In this document: in pieces, positions 1-8,154 of the stretch | Layout: each line of letters opens with the position of its first letter | Position numbering within the stretch: the stretch's first letter is position 1 | Source of the DNA: Sphingomonadales bacterium | GTDB lineage: Bacteria; Pseudomonadota; Alphaproteobacteria; Sphingomonadales; Sphingomonadaceae | Assembly: GCA_016721875.1 (NCBI GenBank) | Contig: JADKHG010000003.1 | Location: 186,001 to 250,000 of the forward strand | DNA length: 64,000 nucleotides | Direction: 5' to 3' | The notes under the pieces: generated by a model | Databases searched by the model: none | Told to the model about the DNA's origin: nothing | What the model saw: only the letters and a program-made list of their open reading frames with translations | Made by a program: the position numbers and the translations under genes

Positions 1-921
1 CAATATTTCCAGCGCATCCATCGCGTCCAACTGGTCAGGAACAATTTCTGCCTTGCGCATCATCGCACGGATTTCGAGCGGCGCGCCAGATATCTGCGCG
101 GCGACAATATCGCGCGACTGGACCACGCCGATAATGTCGTCAACATTCTCCCCCACCACCGGCAGCCGCGTGTGCAGCGAATGCACCAGCCGGTCGCGGA
201 TTTCCTCGGCACTGGCATCGACCGAAATTGAATCGACCTCAGTGCGCGGGGTCATCACTTCGCGCACGGGGCGGTCAGCAAGGCGGACGACGCCCGATAT
301 CACCTTGTGCTCATGCTCTTCGATTATCCCGGCATGGGTGGCTTCGGTGAAAACCACTTTCAGTTCTTCAGCGGTCAGCGCATCGCGATTGTCGCGGTTG
401 AGGCCAAGCAGTCGGAAAATCAGCGCGCTCGATTTATCGAGCAACCAGACAAAGGGTGCCGATATCCAGGCCATGCCTTCCATTGGCCTTGCCATCAGCG
501 AAGCGATTTTTTCCGGCGCGATCAACGCAAATTGCTTTGGCACCAACTCGCCAATTACCAGCGAGGCATAAGTGGTGGCACCGATTACCAGACCAAAGCC
601 GATGGTCATCGCCCATTCGGGGTCGATCCCTAGCAGCGCCAATCGCTCGCCCGTCGGCCCGCCAAGGCTCGCACCCGAATAGGCACCGGCGATGATGCCG
701 ATCAGAGTTATCCCAATCTGCACGGTCGAAAGAAATTTTCCCGGATCGCGGGAAAGCCGCAGCGCCGCTGCCGCACCCTTGCTTCCCCCTTCAGTCATTG
801 CCTGCAGGCGTGCAGGGCGTGACGAAACAATCGCCAGTTCGGACATGGCGAAAACGCCGTTAATTGCCACCAGCGCCAAAATGATCAGCGCATCGAGCCA
901 AGGGAAAGGTGTGGGAGCCAT
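1..921 (-). CDS. CNNM/CorC (HlyC) family transporter-like protein, partial
   Basis: An unbroken minus-strand frame starts at the ATG ending at 921 and leaves the window at base 1, so about 307 codons are seen and the C-terminus is missing. The start is hydrophobic (LIILALVAINGVFAMSE), followed by further membrane stretches to about residue 140, as in the DUF21/CNNM membrane domain. From about residue 210 comes the motif VREVMTPRTEVDSI, which opens the CBS-domain pair in this family. Family members are inner-membrane proteins linked to magnesium, cobalt or sodium movement; older annotations call them hemolysins. It is divergent from the permease at 1018. The function in this strain is inferred from the family only. 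Confidence 0.85.
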   Translation of the reverse strand, partial: MAPTPFPWLDALIILALVAINGVFAMSELAIVSSRPARLQAMTEGGSKGAAAALRLSRDPGKFLSTVQIGITLIGIIAGAYSGASLGGPTGERLALLGIDPEWAMTIGFGLVIGATTYASLVIGELVPKQFALIAPEKIASLMARPMEGMAWISAPFVWLLDKSSALIFRLLGLNRDNRDALTAEELKVVFTEATHAGIIEEHEHKVISGVVRLADRPVREVMTPRTEVDSISVDASAEEIRDRLVHSLHTRLPVVGENVDDIIGVVQSRDIVAAQISGAPLEIRAMMRKAEIVPDQLDAMDALEIL

Positions 922-1017
922 GTTGCTTATTGGCTTTACAGCGGGTTGGGTGGTTTTGGCAAGGACATGACATAGAGGGGATGACAGCCGCTTGCGTCCC
1001 GCTTATGCGCATCGACT

Positions 1018-1923
1018 ATGCCCCCTGCCCATTCTACCCGTCCCGCCATTGCTTTTGCAGTTGCCGCGTTTGGCATTGGCACCTTTTCGCTGATGGACGC
1101 GGCGATGAAGGATCTGGCGCTGGCGATAGGCGCCTACAACGCGGTGCTGTGGCGGAACGGGCTGGGCTCGCTGCTTACCGGTGTATTGTTTCTCGGCACA
1201 CGGCAGCGCATTCCGATGCTGGCCGTCCTCAAACTGCATTTGTGGCGCAGCTTCATCGTAGCCTTGATGGCAGTCAGTTTTTTCTGGTCGTTGACCGTGT
1301 TGCCACTTGCGGAGGCTATTGGGTTATCGTTCATCGCCCCCGTTATTGCGCTCTATCTGGCGGCGGTATTGTTGGGGGAGACAATAGGTCGCGAGGCAAT
1401 CATTGCGTCGATAGCTGGACTGGGCGGAGTGGCGATCATCCTCGTGGGCAAATTCAGCGGCGACTATAGTGACGAAAGCCTGTGGGGCGCGGCGGCGGTT
1501 TTGTTTTCAGCCGTCGTTTTTGCCTACAACCTGATCCTCGCGCGGCAACAGGCGCAACAGGCAGGGCCGATTGAAATCGCCTTTTTCCAGAATCTGTTCA
1601 CCGCCGCTATCCTCGCGCTCGCCGCCCCTTGGTTTTTCAGCATGGATGCTACCGGCGAGATACCAATGATCGCCGCTGCGGCGGGACTGGCGATTATTTC
1701 GTTGCTATTGCTCAGCTGGGCTTATGCCCGGGCGGAGGCGCAGGTGTTGATTCCGGTCGAATATACCGCCTTTGTCTGGGCGGCTTTGTGCGGCTGGGCC
1801 TTTTTTGATGAGCCGGTGACGCTGACCACAATGGCCGGCACCGCGCTGATAGTCGGGGGAAGTCTGGTCGCCGCACGCGCCAAGCCAAAACTGGTCGAGC
1901 ATACCGAAATCACCACCGCTTGA
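1018..1923 (+). CDS. EamA-family (DMT superfamily) permease
   Basis: A 301-residue integral membrane protein with about ten hydrophobic segments arranged as two homologous halves, the pattern of EamA/RhaT-type drug/metabolite transporters. The N-terminal half opens with AFAVAAFGIGTFSLMDAAMKD, typical of sphingomonad members (quoted as two runs: AFAVAAFGIG, TFSLMDAAMKD). The end of the second repeat carries TTMAGTALIVGGSLVAA, the usual last helix. The short hydrophilic tail ends KPKLVEHTEITTA. Substrate cannot be told from sequence; relatives export small metabolites such as amino acids or nucleosides. It stands alone between the divergent CNNM gene and the thiolase. Confidence 0.85.
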   Translation: MPPAHSTRPAIAFAVAAFGIGTFSLMDAAMKDLALAIGAYNAVLWRNGLGSLLTGVLFLGTRQRIPMLAVLKLHLWRSFIVALMAVSFFWSLTVLPLAEAIGLSFIAPVIALYLAAVLLGETIGREAIIASIAGLGGVAIILVGKFSGDYSDESLWGAAAVLFSAVVFAYNLILARQQAQQAGPIEIAFFQNLFTAAILALAAPWFFSMDATGEIPMIAAAAGLAIISLLLLSWAYARAEAQVLIPVEYTAFVWAALCGWAFFDEPVTLTTMAGTALIVGGSLVAARAKPKLVEHTEITTA

Positions 1924-1980
1924 CCGACCGGACAGTAGAGTTTAATCGTGCGATTAAACCACCCCATAAGGAGCTTTCTC

Positions 1981-3150
1981 ATGACCACAGCCTATATTGT
2001 TGATGCCGTCCGCACCGCCGGTGGCAAACGCGGGGGTAAACTTGCCGGTTGGCATCCCGTCGATCTTGGCGCGGCAGTGTTCAATGCAATTGCAGACCGC
2101 AATGATTTTGATACCAAAGCTATCGACGATGTGATCACCGGCTGTGTGATTCAAGGCGGACAACAGACAATGGATCTCGGCCGCAACGCTGTGCTTGCAT
2201 CCAATCTGCCCGACAGCATCCCGGCGGTGACCATCGACCGCCAATGTGGTTCTTCGCAACAGTCGATGATGTTTGCAGCCCAGGCGATCATGTCGGGCAC
2301 CCAGGACATCGTGCTTGCTAGTGGTATTGAAAGCATGACGCGCGTGCCGATGGGTTCGACAGCCATGCTCTACATGAAGGAAGGCATGGGCAATTATAAG
2401 TCGCCCGGTTTGGAAGCCAAATATCCGGGCATCATGTTCAGCCAATTTGTCGGCGCCGAAATGCTTGTGCAAAAGCACGGTCTGACCAAGGATGATCTGG
2501 ATGCTTTTGCGCTGGAAAGCCACAAGCGTGCCGCGGCCGCTACTGAGGCCGGCCATTTCAAGCGTGAAATTGTGGCGTTGGAAATCGAAACACCCGATGG
2601 CAAGGAAATGCATGTGGTTGATGAAGGCATCCGGTTTGATGCCACATTGGAAGGCATTGCCGGCCTGAAGTTGCTGCAGGAAGGTGGTGCAATTACCGCC
2701 GCCAGCGCGTCTCAGATTTGTGACGGTGCCTCTGCCGTATTGATCGTTTCAGAACAGGCGCTGAAAGATCATGGACTGACGCCGCGTGCAGCGATCCGCC
2801 ACATTTCGGTGACCGCAGGCGACCCGGTCATCATGTTGGAAGAGCCGTTGTTTGCGACCGAAAAGGCGTTGAAAAAATCCGGCATGAAGATCGAAGATAT
2901 CGACGCCTATGAAGTCAACGAAGCCTTTGCTCCAGTGCCATTGGCCTGGATGAAGCATGTCGGTGCGACGCATGCGCGCCTGAATCAGCACGGCGGCGCG
3001 ATTGCGCTCGGCCATCCGCTGGGCGCGTCGGGTACCAAACTGATGGCGACGCTGCTTGGCGTTCTTGACGCTACTGGCGGCAAATATGGTCTGCAAACCA
3101 TGTGCGAAGGCGGTGGCCAAGCCAATGTCACCATTATCGAACGCCTGTAA
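1981..3150 (+). CDS. acetyl-CoA C-acyltransferase (thiolase)
   Basis: A 389-residue thiolase that cleaves a 3-ketoacyl-CoA to acetyl-CoA and a shortened acyl-CoA. I chose the ATG at 1981 because AAGGAG lies just upstream; an earlier in-frame start at 1948 adds residues unlike the family. The acyl-accepting cysteine is Cys89 in DRQCGSS. The HPLGASG box (catalytic His) and the CEGGGQA box near the C-terminus (second Cys) are all intact, and length is normal. It is the first gene of a likely operon with an SDR dehydrogenase, a crotonase and a TetR regulator, so it probably performs the last step of a beta-oxidation-type route. Confidence 0.92.
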   Translation: MTTAYIVDAVRTAGGKRGGKLAGWHPVDLGAAVFNAIADRNDFDTKAIDDVITGCVIQGGQQTMDLGRNAVLASNLPDSIPAVTIDRQCGSSQQSMMFAAQAIMSGTQDIVLASGIESMTRVPMGSTAMLYMKEGMGNYKSPGLEAKYPGIMFSQFVGAEMLVQKHGLTKDDLDAFALESHKRAAAATEAGHFKREIVALEIETPDGKEMHVVDEGIRFDATLEGIAGLKLLQEGGAITAASASQICDGASAVLIVSEQALKDHGLTPRAAIRHISVTAGDPVIMLEEPLFATEKALKKSGMKIEDIDAYEVNEAFAPVPLAWMKHVGATHARLNQHGGAIALGHPLGASGTKLMATLLGVLDATGGKYGLQTMCEGGGQANVTIIERL

Positions 3151-3191
3151 GAACACGGCCCTAATCAATCCATCCATTTGAAGGACAAAAC

Positions 3192-3977
3192 ATGATACTC
3201 GATTCAACTATTTCCGCCGTTGTCACAGGAGGCGCATCCGGCCTTGGCGCTGCAACAGCGCGTGCATTGGCGGCAAAAGGCGTAAAGGTTGCGATCTTTG
3301 ACCTGCAGGCGGAAAAAGGCGAAGCGGTTGCAGCCGAAATTGGCGGCGTGTTTTGCGAGGTAAATGTTACCTCCGACGAAAGCGTTGCAGCTGGCTTTGA
3401 AAAAGCACGCGCTGCGCATGGCCAAGAACGCGTTCTGGTAAACTGCGCCGGAACCGGCGCAGCGATGAAAACGGCAAGCCGTTCAAAAGAAGACGGCTCG
3501 ATCAAATTCTATCCGCCATCTGCTTTCGATTGGCTGATTCAAATTAATCTGGTCGGTACTTTCCGCTGTATTGCGATGTCAGCGGCTGGGATGATGGCGC
3601 TCGATCCGATGAACGCCGACGGCGCGCGCGGTGCCATCGTAAACACCGCTTCGGTTGCGGGCGAAGATGGCCAGATTGGTCAGGTTGCCTATTCCGCGTC
3701 CAAGGCCGGTGTGATTGGTATGACCTTGCCTATTGCCAGAGATTTGATGAGCGAAGGCATCCGCGTGAACACTATCTTGCCGGGCATTTTCGAAACGCCG
3801 TTGATGATGGGCGCACCGCAGAATGTGAAGGATGCGCTGGCCGCATCGGTGCCCTTCCCCAAGCGCCTGGGCAAGCCCGAGGAATATGCAAATCTGGCAC
3901 TGACCATGATCGAGAATGATTATTTCAATGGTGAGGATGTCCGTCTGGACGGTGCAATCCGCATGGCGCCGCGCTGA
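3192..3977 (+). CDS. SDR family oxidoreductase (3-hydroxyacyl-CoA dehydrogenase-like)
   Basis: A 261-residue short-chain dehydrogenase/reductase. The Rossmann glycine motif TGGASGLG is at the N-terminus (about residues 12-19), NCAG follows near residue 90, and the catalytic YSASK is intact. The overall layout, including LPGIFETPLM near the C-terminus, matches the HSD10-like 3-hydroxyacyl-CoA dehydrogenases that oxidise 3-hydroxyacyl-CoA to 3-ketoacyl-CoA with NAD. AAGGACAAAAC precedes the ATG. It sits 41 bases behind the thiolase and ahead of a crotonase, so hydration, oxidation and thiolysis are encoded together. Substrate chain type is unknown. Confidence 0.88.
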   Translation: MILDSTISAVVTGGASGLGAATARALAAKGVKVAIFDLQAEKGEAVAAEIGGVFCEVNVTSDESVAAGFEKARAAHGQERVLVNCAGTGAAMKTASRSKEDGSIKFYPPSAFDWLIQINLVGTFRCIAMSAAGMMALDPMNADGARGAIVNTASVAGEDGQIGQVAYSASKAGVIGMTLPIARDLMSEGIRVNTILPGIFETPLMMGAPQNVKDALAASVPFPKRLGKPEEYANLALTMIENDYFNGEDVRLDGAIRMAPR

Positions 3978-4017
3978 CGGAAATACAGCCCTTCTCTCAA
4001 TGAGAAGGTGAAGGAGC

Positions 4018-4058
4018 GGGGTAGGCAGTGCAACAGTCAGTTTGACACTGCCTACCCC
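4018..4058. repeat. 13-bp stem hairpin between SDR and crotonase genes
   Basis: GGGGTAGGCAGTG at 4018-4030 pairs perfectly with CACTGCCTACCCC at 4046-4058 across a 15-base loop. A smaller hairpin (CTTCTC...GAGAAG) lies just upstream. No U-run follows, so it is not a classic intrinsic terminator. It may be a REP-type repeat or an mRNA processing or stability element that sets the ratio of the flanking genes. Confidence 0.6.
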
Positions 4059-4097
4059 CGACTCCACCCGCGTGCGGGAAGGAAAGAGGAGAAACTA

Positions 4098-4967
4098 ATG
4101 ACCGAATACACCCAGATCCGTTACGATGTAGAGGATGGGGTGGCGACGGTCACTCTCCACCGCCCGGAAAAGATGAACGCCTTCACCCGCACCATGATGA
4201 ACGAAATGATCGCCGCGTTCGATGAAATCGACGCCGACGATTCGGTCCGCGCGGTGATCGTCACCGGTTCGGGCGAAAGGGCGTTTTGCGCAGGTGCCGA
4301 CCTGACGCCTGATGAAGGTTCGGTGTTCGCCGACAGCACTCCGGTTGACGATTTGTCCGACCCGCGCGTGCGTGATGGCGGCGGTAAGTTGACCTTGCGC
4401 ATTTTCGAATGCAAAAAACCCGTGATCGCAGCGGTCAATGGTGCCGCGGTGGGTATAGGCGTGACAATGCAATTGGCGATGGATTTCCGCCTTGCCAGCG
4501 ACACCGCGCGCTTCGGTTTTGTCTTTGCACGGCGCGGCATTGTCCCCGAGGCCTGCTCGAGCTGGTTCCTGCCACGCATCGTTGGTATTCCGCAGGCACT
4601 CGAATGGTGCATGACAGGGCGGGTATTCGACGCGCAAGAGGCGCTGGCAGGCGGCCTGATCCGCTCAATCCATCCCGCCGACCAGTTGCTGGCCGAAGCG
4701 CGCAAGCTGGCGCGTGAAATTGCCGACAACGCCGCCCCGGTTTCGGTCGCAATGACCCGCGCGATGCTGTGGCGGCTATCGTCAACCGCGCATCCGATGG
4801 AAGCGCACAAGATTGACAGCCGCGCCATTTTCACCCGCGCGCGCTCGGGCGACGCCAAGGAAGGCATTGCCAGCTTCCTTGAGAAACGCACCCCCACATA
4901 TCCTGACACTGTTTCAGAAAATCTCCCCGACTTCTTCCCTTGGTGGGACGAAGCGCTATACAGTTGA
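4098..4967 (+). CDS. enoyl-CoA hydratase/isomerase (crotonase) family protein
   Basis: A 289-residue crotonase. The ATG at 4098 follows AGAGGAGAAACTA, a good ribosome site; the frame is open further upstream but through the hairpin. The two oxyanion-hole loops are visible: AFCAGADLT near residue 60 and AAVNGAAVGIG near residue 115. The catalytic region reads RGIVPEACSSW, the form seen in a broad crotonase clade. The normal reaction is hydration of a trans-2-enoyl-CoA, feeding the dehydrogenase and thiolase encoded upstream. Related enzymes can also isomerise or dehalogenate, so the exact reaction is open. Confidence 0.87.
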   Translation: MTEYTQIRYDVEDGVATVTLHRPEKMNAFTRTMMNEMIAAFDEIDADDSVRAVIVTGSGERAFCAGADLTPDEGSVFADSTPVDDLSDPRVRDGGGKLTLRIFECKKPVIAAVNGAAVGIGVTMQLAMDFRLASDTARFGFVFARRGIVPEACSSWFLPRIVGIPQALEWCMTGRVFDAQEALAGGLIRSIHPADQLLAEARKLAREIADNAAPVSVAMTRAMLWRLSSTAHPMEAHKIDSRAIFTRARSGDAKEGIASFLEKRTPTYPDTVSENLPDFFPWWDEALYS

Positions 4968-4981
4968 CAAAAGGGGGAGCG

Positions 4982-5614
4982 ATGGCAGCCACAGAACCGA
5001 AGACAGCCACAGCCGAAAATGGCGGCGCGCGGGAACAATTGCTCGAAGCGGCTAGCCAAATTATGCGTGAAGGTGACACAATCGACCTGTCGCTGTCCGA
5101 ATTGTCGTTGCGTGCTGGCCTGAACAGCGCGCTGGTCAAATATTATTTCGGCAACAAGAACGGCCTGATGCAGGCGCTGCTCGACCGCGATATGGGAGAG
5201 ATTGTGCATGGACTGGAGGCATTGGTTGCCAAGGATATGCCGCCCGAGGAGAAACTGCGCCGCCATATTGGTGCGGTGATCGACACCTATTATGCTTACC
5301 CCTATCTCAACCGTCTGTTAATGCGGATGATCCGCGACAGCGCGCCGGTGGAGGCTGCGCGCATCGCCGAACGCTATCTGCGCCCGATTTCACGCGTCTA
5401 TGACCAGTTGATCAATGAAGGTGTGAAGGCAGGCAAATTCCTGCCGGTCGACCCGCAGCTTTTCTATTTTACAGTCACCGGTGCCGCGGATCGCTTCTTT
5501 ACCGCGCGGCAAGTGCTGAAACATTGCTATGATCAGGACGACATCAGCCCCGAAATGCGCGATTCCTACCGCGAACATAGCATCGCGCTAATCATGCGCG
5601 GGCTACTGGCGTAA
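4982..5614 (+). CDS. TetR/AcrR family transcriptional regulator
   Basis: A 210-residue protein. I chose the ATG at 4982, preceded by AGGGGGAGCG. Residues about 15-65 form the TetR helix-turn-helix: AREQLLEAASQIMREG, then LSELSLRAGLNSALVKYYFG, followed by NKNGLMQALLDRD. The rest is the helical ligand-binding/dimer domain. It is 14 bases behind the crotonase and probably represses this acyl-CoA operon, with an acyl-CoA as the likely inducer; this is inferred from position. Confidence 0.85.
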   Translation: MAATEPKTATAENGGAREQLLEAASQIMREGDTIDLSLSELSLRAGLNSALVKYYFGNKNGLMQALLDRDMGEIVHGLEALVAKDMPPEEKLRRHIGAVIDTYYAYPYLNRLLMRMIRDSAPVEAARIAERYLRPISRVYDQLINEGVKAGKFLPVDPQLFYFTVTGAADRFFTARQVLKHCYDQDDISPEMRDSYREHSIALIMRGLLA

Positions 5615-5640
5615 CGCATGATGACATTTTTTGATTGACA

Positions 5641-5713
5641 CCGTAGTGCTGAGCTTGTCGAAGCACGCCCCTCGATACTGCTGGACGCCCTTCGACAGGC
5701 TCAGGGCTTACGG
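5641..5713. repeat. REP-type inverted repeat, family A
   Basis: Two arms in opposite orientation: 5641-5667 contains GAGCTTGTCGAAGCACG and 5686-5713 contains CCTTCGACAGGCTCAGGG. It lies between the convergent TetR and CoA-transferase genes and the second arm contains the last codons and TAA of the CoA-transferase. The same family recurs at 19614-19691 and inside the helicase gene at 54669-54746. Confidence 0.85.
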
Positions 5714-6901
5714 TTTAACGAAATGCGACACGGGACCCAACGCCTCCCTGATCTCATCACCATCGGCGTCAAGCGAGGGCGGCTCCGCGAAGTAAGAGGC
5801 GGGTGTTTCCGAATAATGCACGGGATGCCGCATCGACCGATAATGCGCCGACCCGGCGACGGGCCTTTCCTCAAAGAAGCCCACAGCAGACAGATGCGGA
5901 TCTGACAACACATCAATATTCCGGTTATAGCGCATAGCCGGGATGTTGTTTTCGGCTAGCATTGCCAACCATTCATCGGTTGTTTTTGAAGCCGTTGCTT
6001 CTTCAATCAAGGCATAAAGTTCACCGGTATTTTTGGTCCGCTCTTCATAAGTCGCAAAGCGAGGATCGTCGAAAACGGCCGGTGTGCCAGCCAATTCGAA
6101 AAAGCGGGACCATTGTTTGTCATTATACGGGACTATGGCGATAAAACCATCGGCAGTCGGATAGGGTCTGCGACGTGCGTTGACCGATCGGGTGTAGGCC
6201 AGTTTACCATTGCCGGGCAGGAAGGTTTCGCCCCACAGATTTTCGACCATGTGGAACCAGGTGAAACATTCGAACATCGGCACCTGCACAAACTGCCCGC
6301 CCGCACCATTGCTGCGCGCCAGCAAAGCTGCCATCGTCGCGTTCGCCGCGAACAAGCCGCACACCTTGTCGGCGATTAGCGACGGTGCATATTGCGGGCG
6401 ATTGCCATCGCGCACTTCGCTTAACGCCGCAAAGCCTGACGCCGCCTGGATCAAGTCGTCAAAAGCTTGTAACTGGGAATAGGGTCCGTCGCTGCCATAG
6501 CCTGCGCAATGCACATAGATGATGTCAGGATTGATCGCCTTTACCGTGTCATAATCTAGGCCCAGCCGCTCCATTCCGGCCATGCGGACATTGTGGAAGA
6601 AGACATCAGCTCCTTTCAGCAGTTCGACCAGCATCGCCTTTTGCGCTGGATCGGCGGCATTCAGGTCGATCGATTTCTTGTTGCGGTTGAGCGCTGCATA
6701 AATCGGCCCAATGTCGGAGGGTGATTGCCCGGCGCGGCGCATCATATCGCCGCCATGTTCGACCTTGATCACCTCTGCACCCAGATCGGCCATTTGCAGC
6801 GTGGCAAATGGACCAAGCACCACCGTTGACATGTCAAGCACCCGCACACCCTTGAGCGGCCCTTGGGGTTCCTTTTCCCATTTCAGTTCAGGCCATGCCA
6901 T
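5708..6901 (-). CDS. CaiB/BaiF (class III) CoA-transferase family protein
   Basis: A 397-residue protein, the normal length for family III CoA-transferases. The ATG ending at 6901 follows GGAGGAGAATTGTCG. The N-terminus has LKGVRVLDMSTVVLGPF, then NRNKKSIDLN, and the catalytic aspartate lies in AFDDLIQAASG. These enzymes move CoA between carboxylic acids through an aspartyl-CoA intermediate; some members are racemases or lyases. It faces the thiolase operon tail to tail and may activate the substrate of that pathway. The last codon and stop overlap a family A repeat. Confidence 0.88.
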   Translation of the reverse strand: MAWPELKWEKEPQGPLKGVRVLDMSTVVLGPFATLQMADLGAEVIKVEHGGDMMRRAGQSPSDIGPIYAALNRNKKSIDLNAADPAQKAMLVELLKGADVFFHNVRMAGMERLGLDYDTVKAINPDIIYVHCAGYGSDGPYSQLQAFDDLIQAASGFAALSEVRDGNRPQYAPSLIADKVCGLFAANATMAALLARSNGAGGQFVQVPMFECFTWFHMVENLWGETFLPGNGKLAYTRSVNARRRPYPTADGFIAIVPYNDKQWSRFFELAGTPAVFDDPRFATYEERTKNTGELYALIEEATASKTTDEWLAMLAENNIPAMRYNRNIDVLSDPHLSAVGFFEERPVAGSAHYRSMRHPVHYSETPASYFAEPPSLDADGDEIREALGPVSHFVKP

Positions 6902-6981
6902 CGACAATTCTCCTCCACATCGCGCTATCGGGATAACCGAAAATGCGTTATTGTCGAGTGTGGGGCATATGGAGATTGAAC

Positions 6982-7401
6982 ATGCGTACCAAATTTTTAC
7001 CCCTTCTTGTTTTGCCCTTGGCAATGTCCGCTTGCTCCGCATCCGAAGTGGCAGATGCCCCTGCTCCCATTGGCGAGAAACAGGCCAAGCAGTTGGCGAA
7101 GGAACTGGATGGGAAAACACCGGGCGAACCAGTAAACTGTATTACTTCGATCAATGCGCGCGATGCCATGCGGATCAGCGACGATACGCTGCTATATCGC
7201 GTGTCGGGCAATCTGGTTTATCTGAACAAGCTGCGATCATCTTGCCCCGGGCTGGCACGTGGCGATGATATCATGGTAGTCGAAACCTATTCTGGCCAAT
7301 ATTGTCGGGGTGATTTCATCCGCCAGGTTGATCGCTATAGCGGCATGCAAGGACCGTCCTGCAGCTTTGGTGATTTCATTCCCTATAGGAAGGCGAAGTA
7401 G
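6982..7401 (+). CDS. putative lipoprotein of unknown function
   Basis: A 139-residue protein starting at the ATG at 6982, with GGAG 7 bases upstream. Residues 1-18 form a lipoprotein signal peptide ending in the lipobox LAMSAC (Cys18). The mature part holds five further cysteines, including NCITS, SSCPG, QYCRG and PSCSF, so periplasmic disulfides are likely. I do not recognise a named domain; similar small secreted proteins are common in sphingomonads. It is divergent from the CoA-transferase. The 179 bases that follow hold no convincing gene. Confidence 0.7.
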   Translation: MRTKFLPLLVLPLAMSACSASEVADAPAPIGEKQAKQLAKELDGKTPGEPVNCITSINARDAMRISDDTLLYRVSGNLVYLNKLRSSCPGLARGDDIMVVETYSGQYCRGDFIRQVDRYSGMQGPSCSFGDFIPYRKAK

Positions 7402-7580
7402 CGCGCCTCAGACGATTTCCGTATATTCATCTAAGGCAACGGCAAAGGCGGCGGGGTTAAGAACGACCCCCCCGTCAACCTGTCAGACCTGATCGAGTTG
7501 CAATTGGGCACGTCATGCGGGGCAGGATGCCGCCCTGCCCGCGCTTGGTCCAGCCATGCCGCGTCGTTGCGGCGATATCC

Positions 7581-8117
7581 TTATTGAAGGGTCACTGTCA
7601 CCGCACGGCGGTTGAGCGCCCAAGACTGTTCGTTCGAACCATTGGCGGCAGGGCGTTCCTTGCCATAACTGACCGTCTGGATCCGCGCTGGATCGATGCC
7701 GAGCGAGGCGAGATAGTTTTTTGCAGAGTTGGCGCGGCGTTCGCCTAGCGCAAGGTTATAGTCACGCGTCCCACGCTCGTCGCAATGCCCCTCAACTGTC
7801 ACACGCGTGCCGGGATATTGCGCCAGCCATTGCGCCTGCGCCTGCAAAGTCACCTGATCCTGCGCGTCGATATTGAACCGGTCGGTATCAAAAAACACCC
7901 GGTCGCCATCCATGCCGACGGTGCGGATGAAATCTTCCCTGGCTGCCGGGGTAATGACATTCTGCCCGGCATTGGGGTCGACCGGTGTGGTGTTTTCATT
8001 GCCATATTGGGTGTTGTCAGCGGTCGGTGGAAGGTCCTTGATTTCCTTCTTGCCGCAAGCTGCGAGCGCGGTTGTGGCCAACAATATCAGGCCCAGGGTG
8101 CGTGCTTTTGTCTTCAT
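7581..8117 (-). CDS. pal: peptidoglycan-associated lipoprotein Pal
   Basis: A 178-residue outer-membrane lipoprotein with signal peptide and lipobox ending at Cys21 (ALAAC). The C-terminal half is an OmpA-like domain: FFDTDRFNID, then VEGHCDERGTRDYN and GERRANSAKNYL, the peptidoglycan-binding core. Pal binds the cell wall and TolB, linking the outer membrane to the wall during constriction. It is the last gene of tolQ-tolR-tolA-tolB-pal, 37 bases behind tolB. Confidence 0.96.
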   Translation of the reverse strand: MKTKARTLGLILLATTALAACGKKEIKDLPPTADNTQYGNENTTPVDPNAGQNVITPAAREDFIRTVGMDGDRVFFDTDRFNIDAQDQVTLQAQAQWLAQYPGTRVTVEGHCDERGTRDYNLALGERRANSAKNYLASLGIDPARIQTVSYGKERPAANGSNEQSWALNRRAVTVTLQ

Positions 8118-8154
8118 GCTTCTACTCCTTTGTCCTGCCCCGCTTCAAAAATCA

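Noticed and set aside
5641..5713. Possible intrinsic terminator between the convergent TetR and CoA-transferase genes
   Set aside because: The inverted arms belong to a REP family with other copies and no T-run follows either arm, though it may still act as a bidirectional block.
7402..7580. A minus-strand reading GGVVLNPAAFAVALDEYTEIV ending at 7408 that looks like a protein C-terminus
   Set aside because: An in-frame stop lies just upstream, there is no start or ribosome site, and I could not assign it to a family; it may be a gene remnant but support is too thin.
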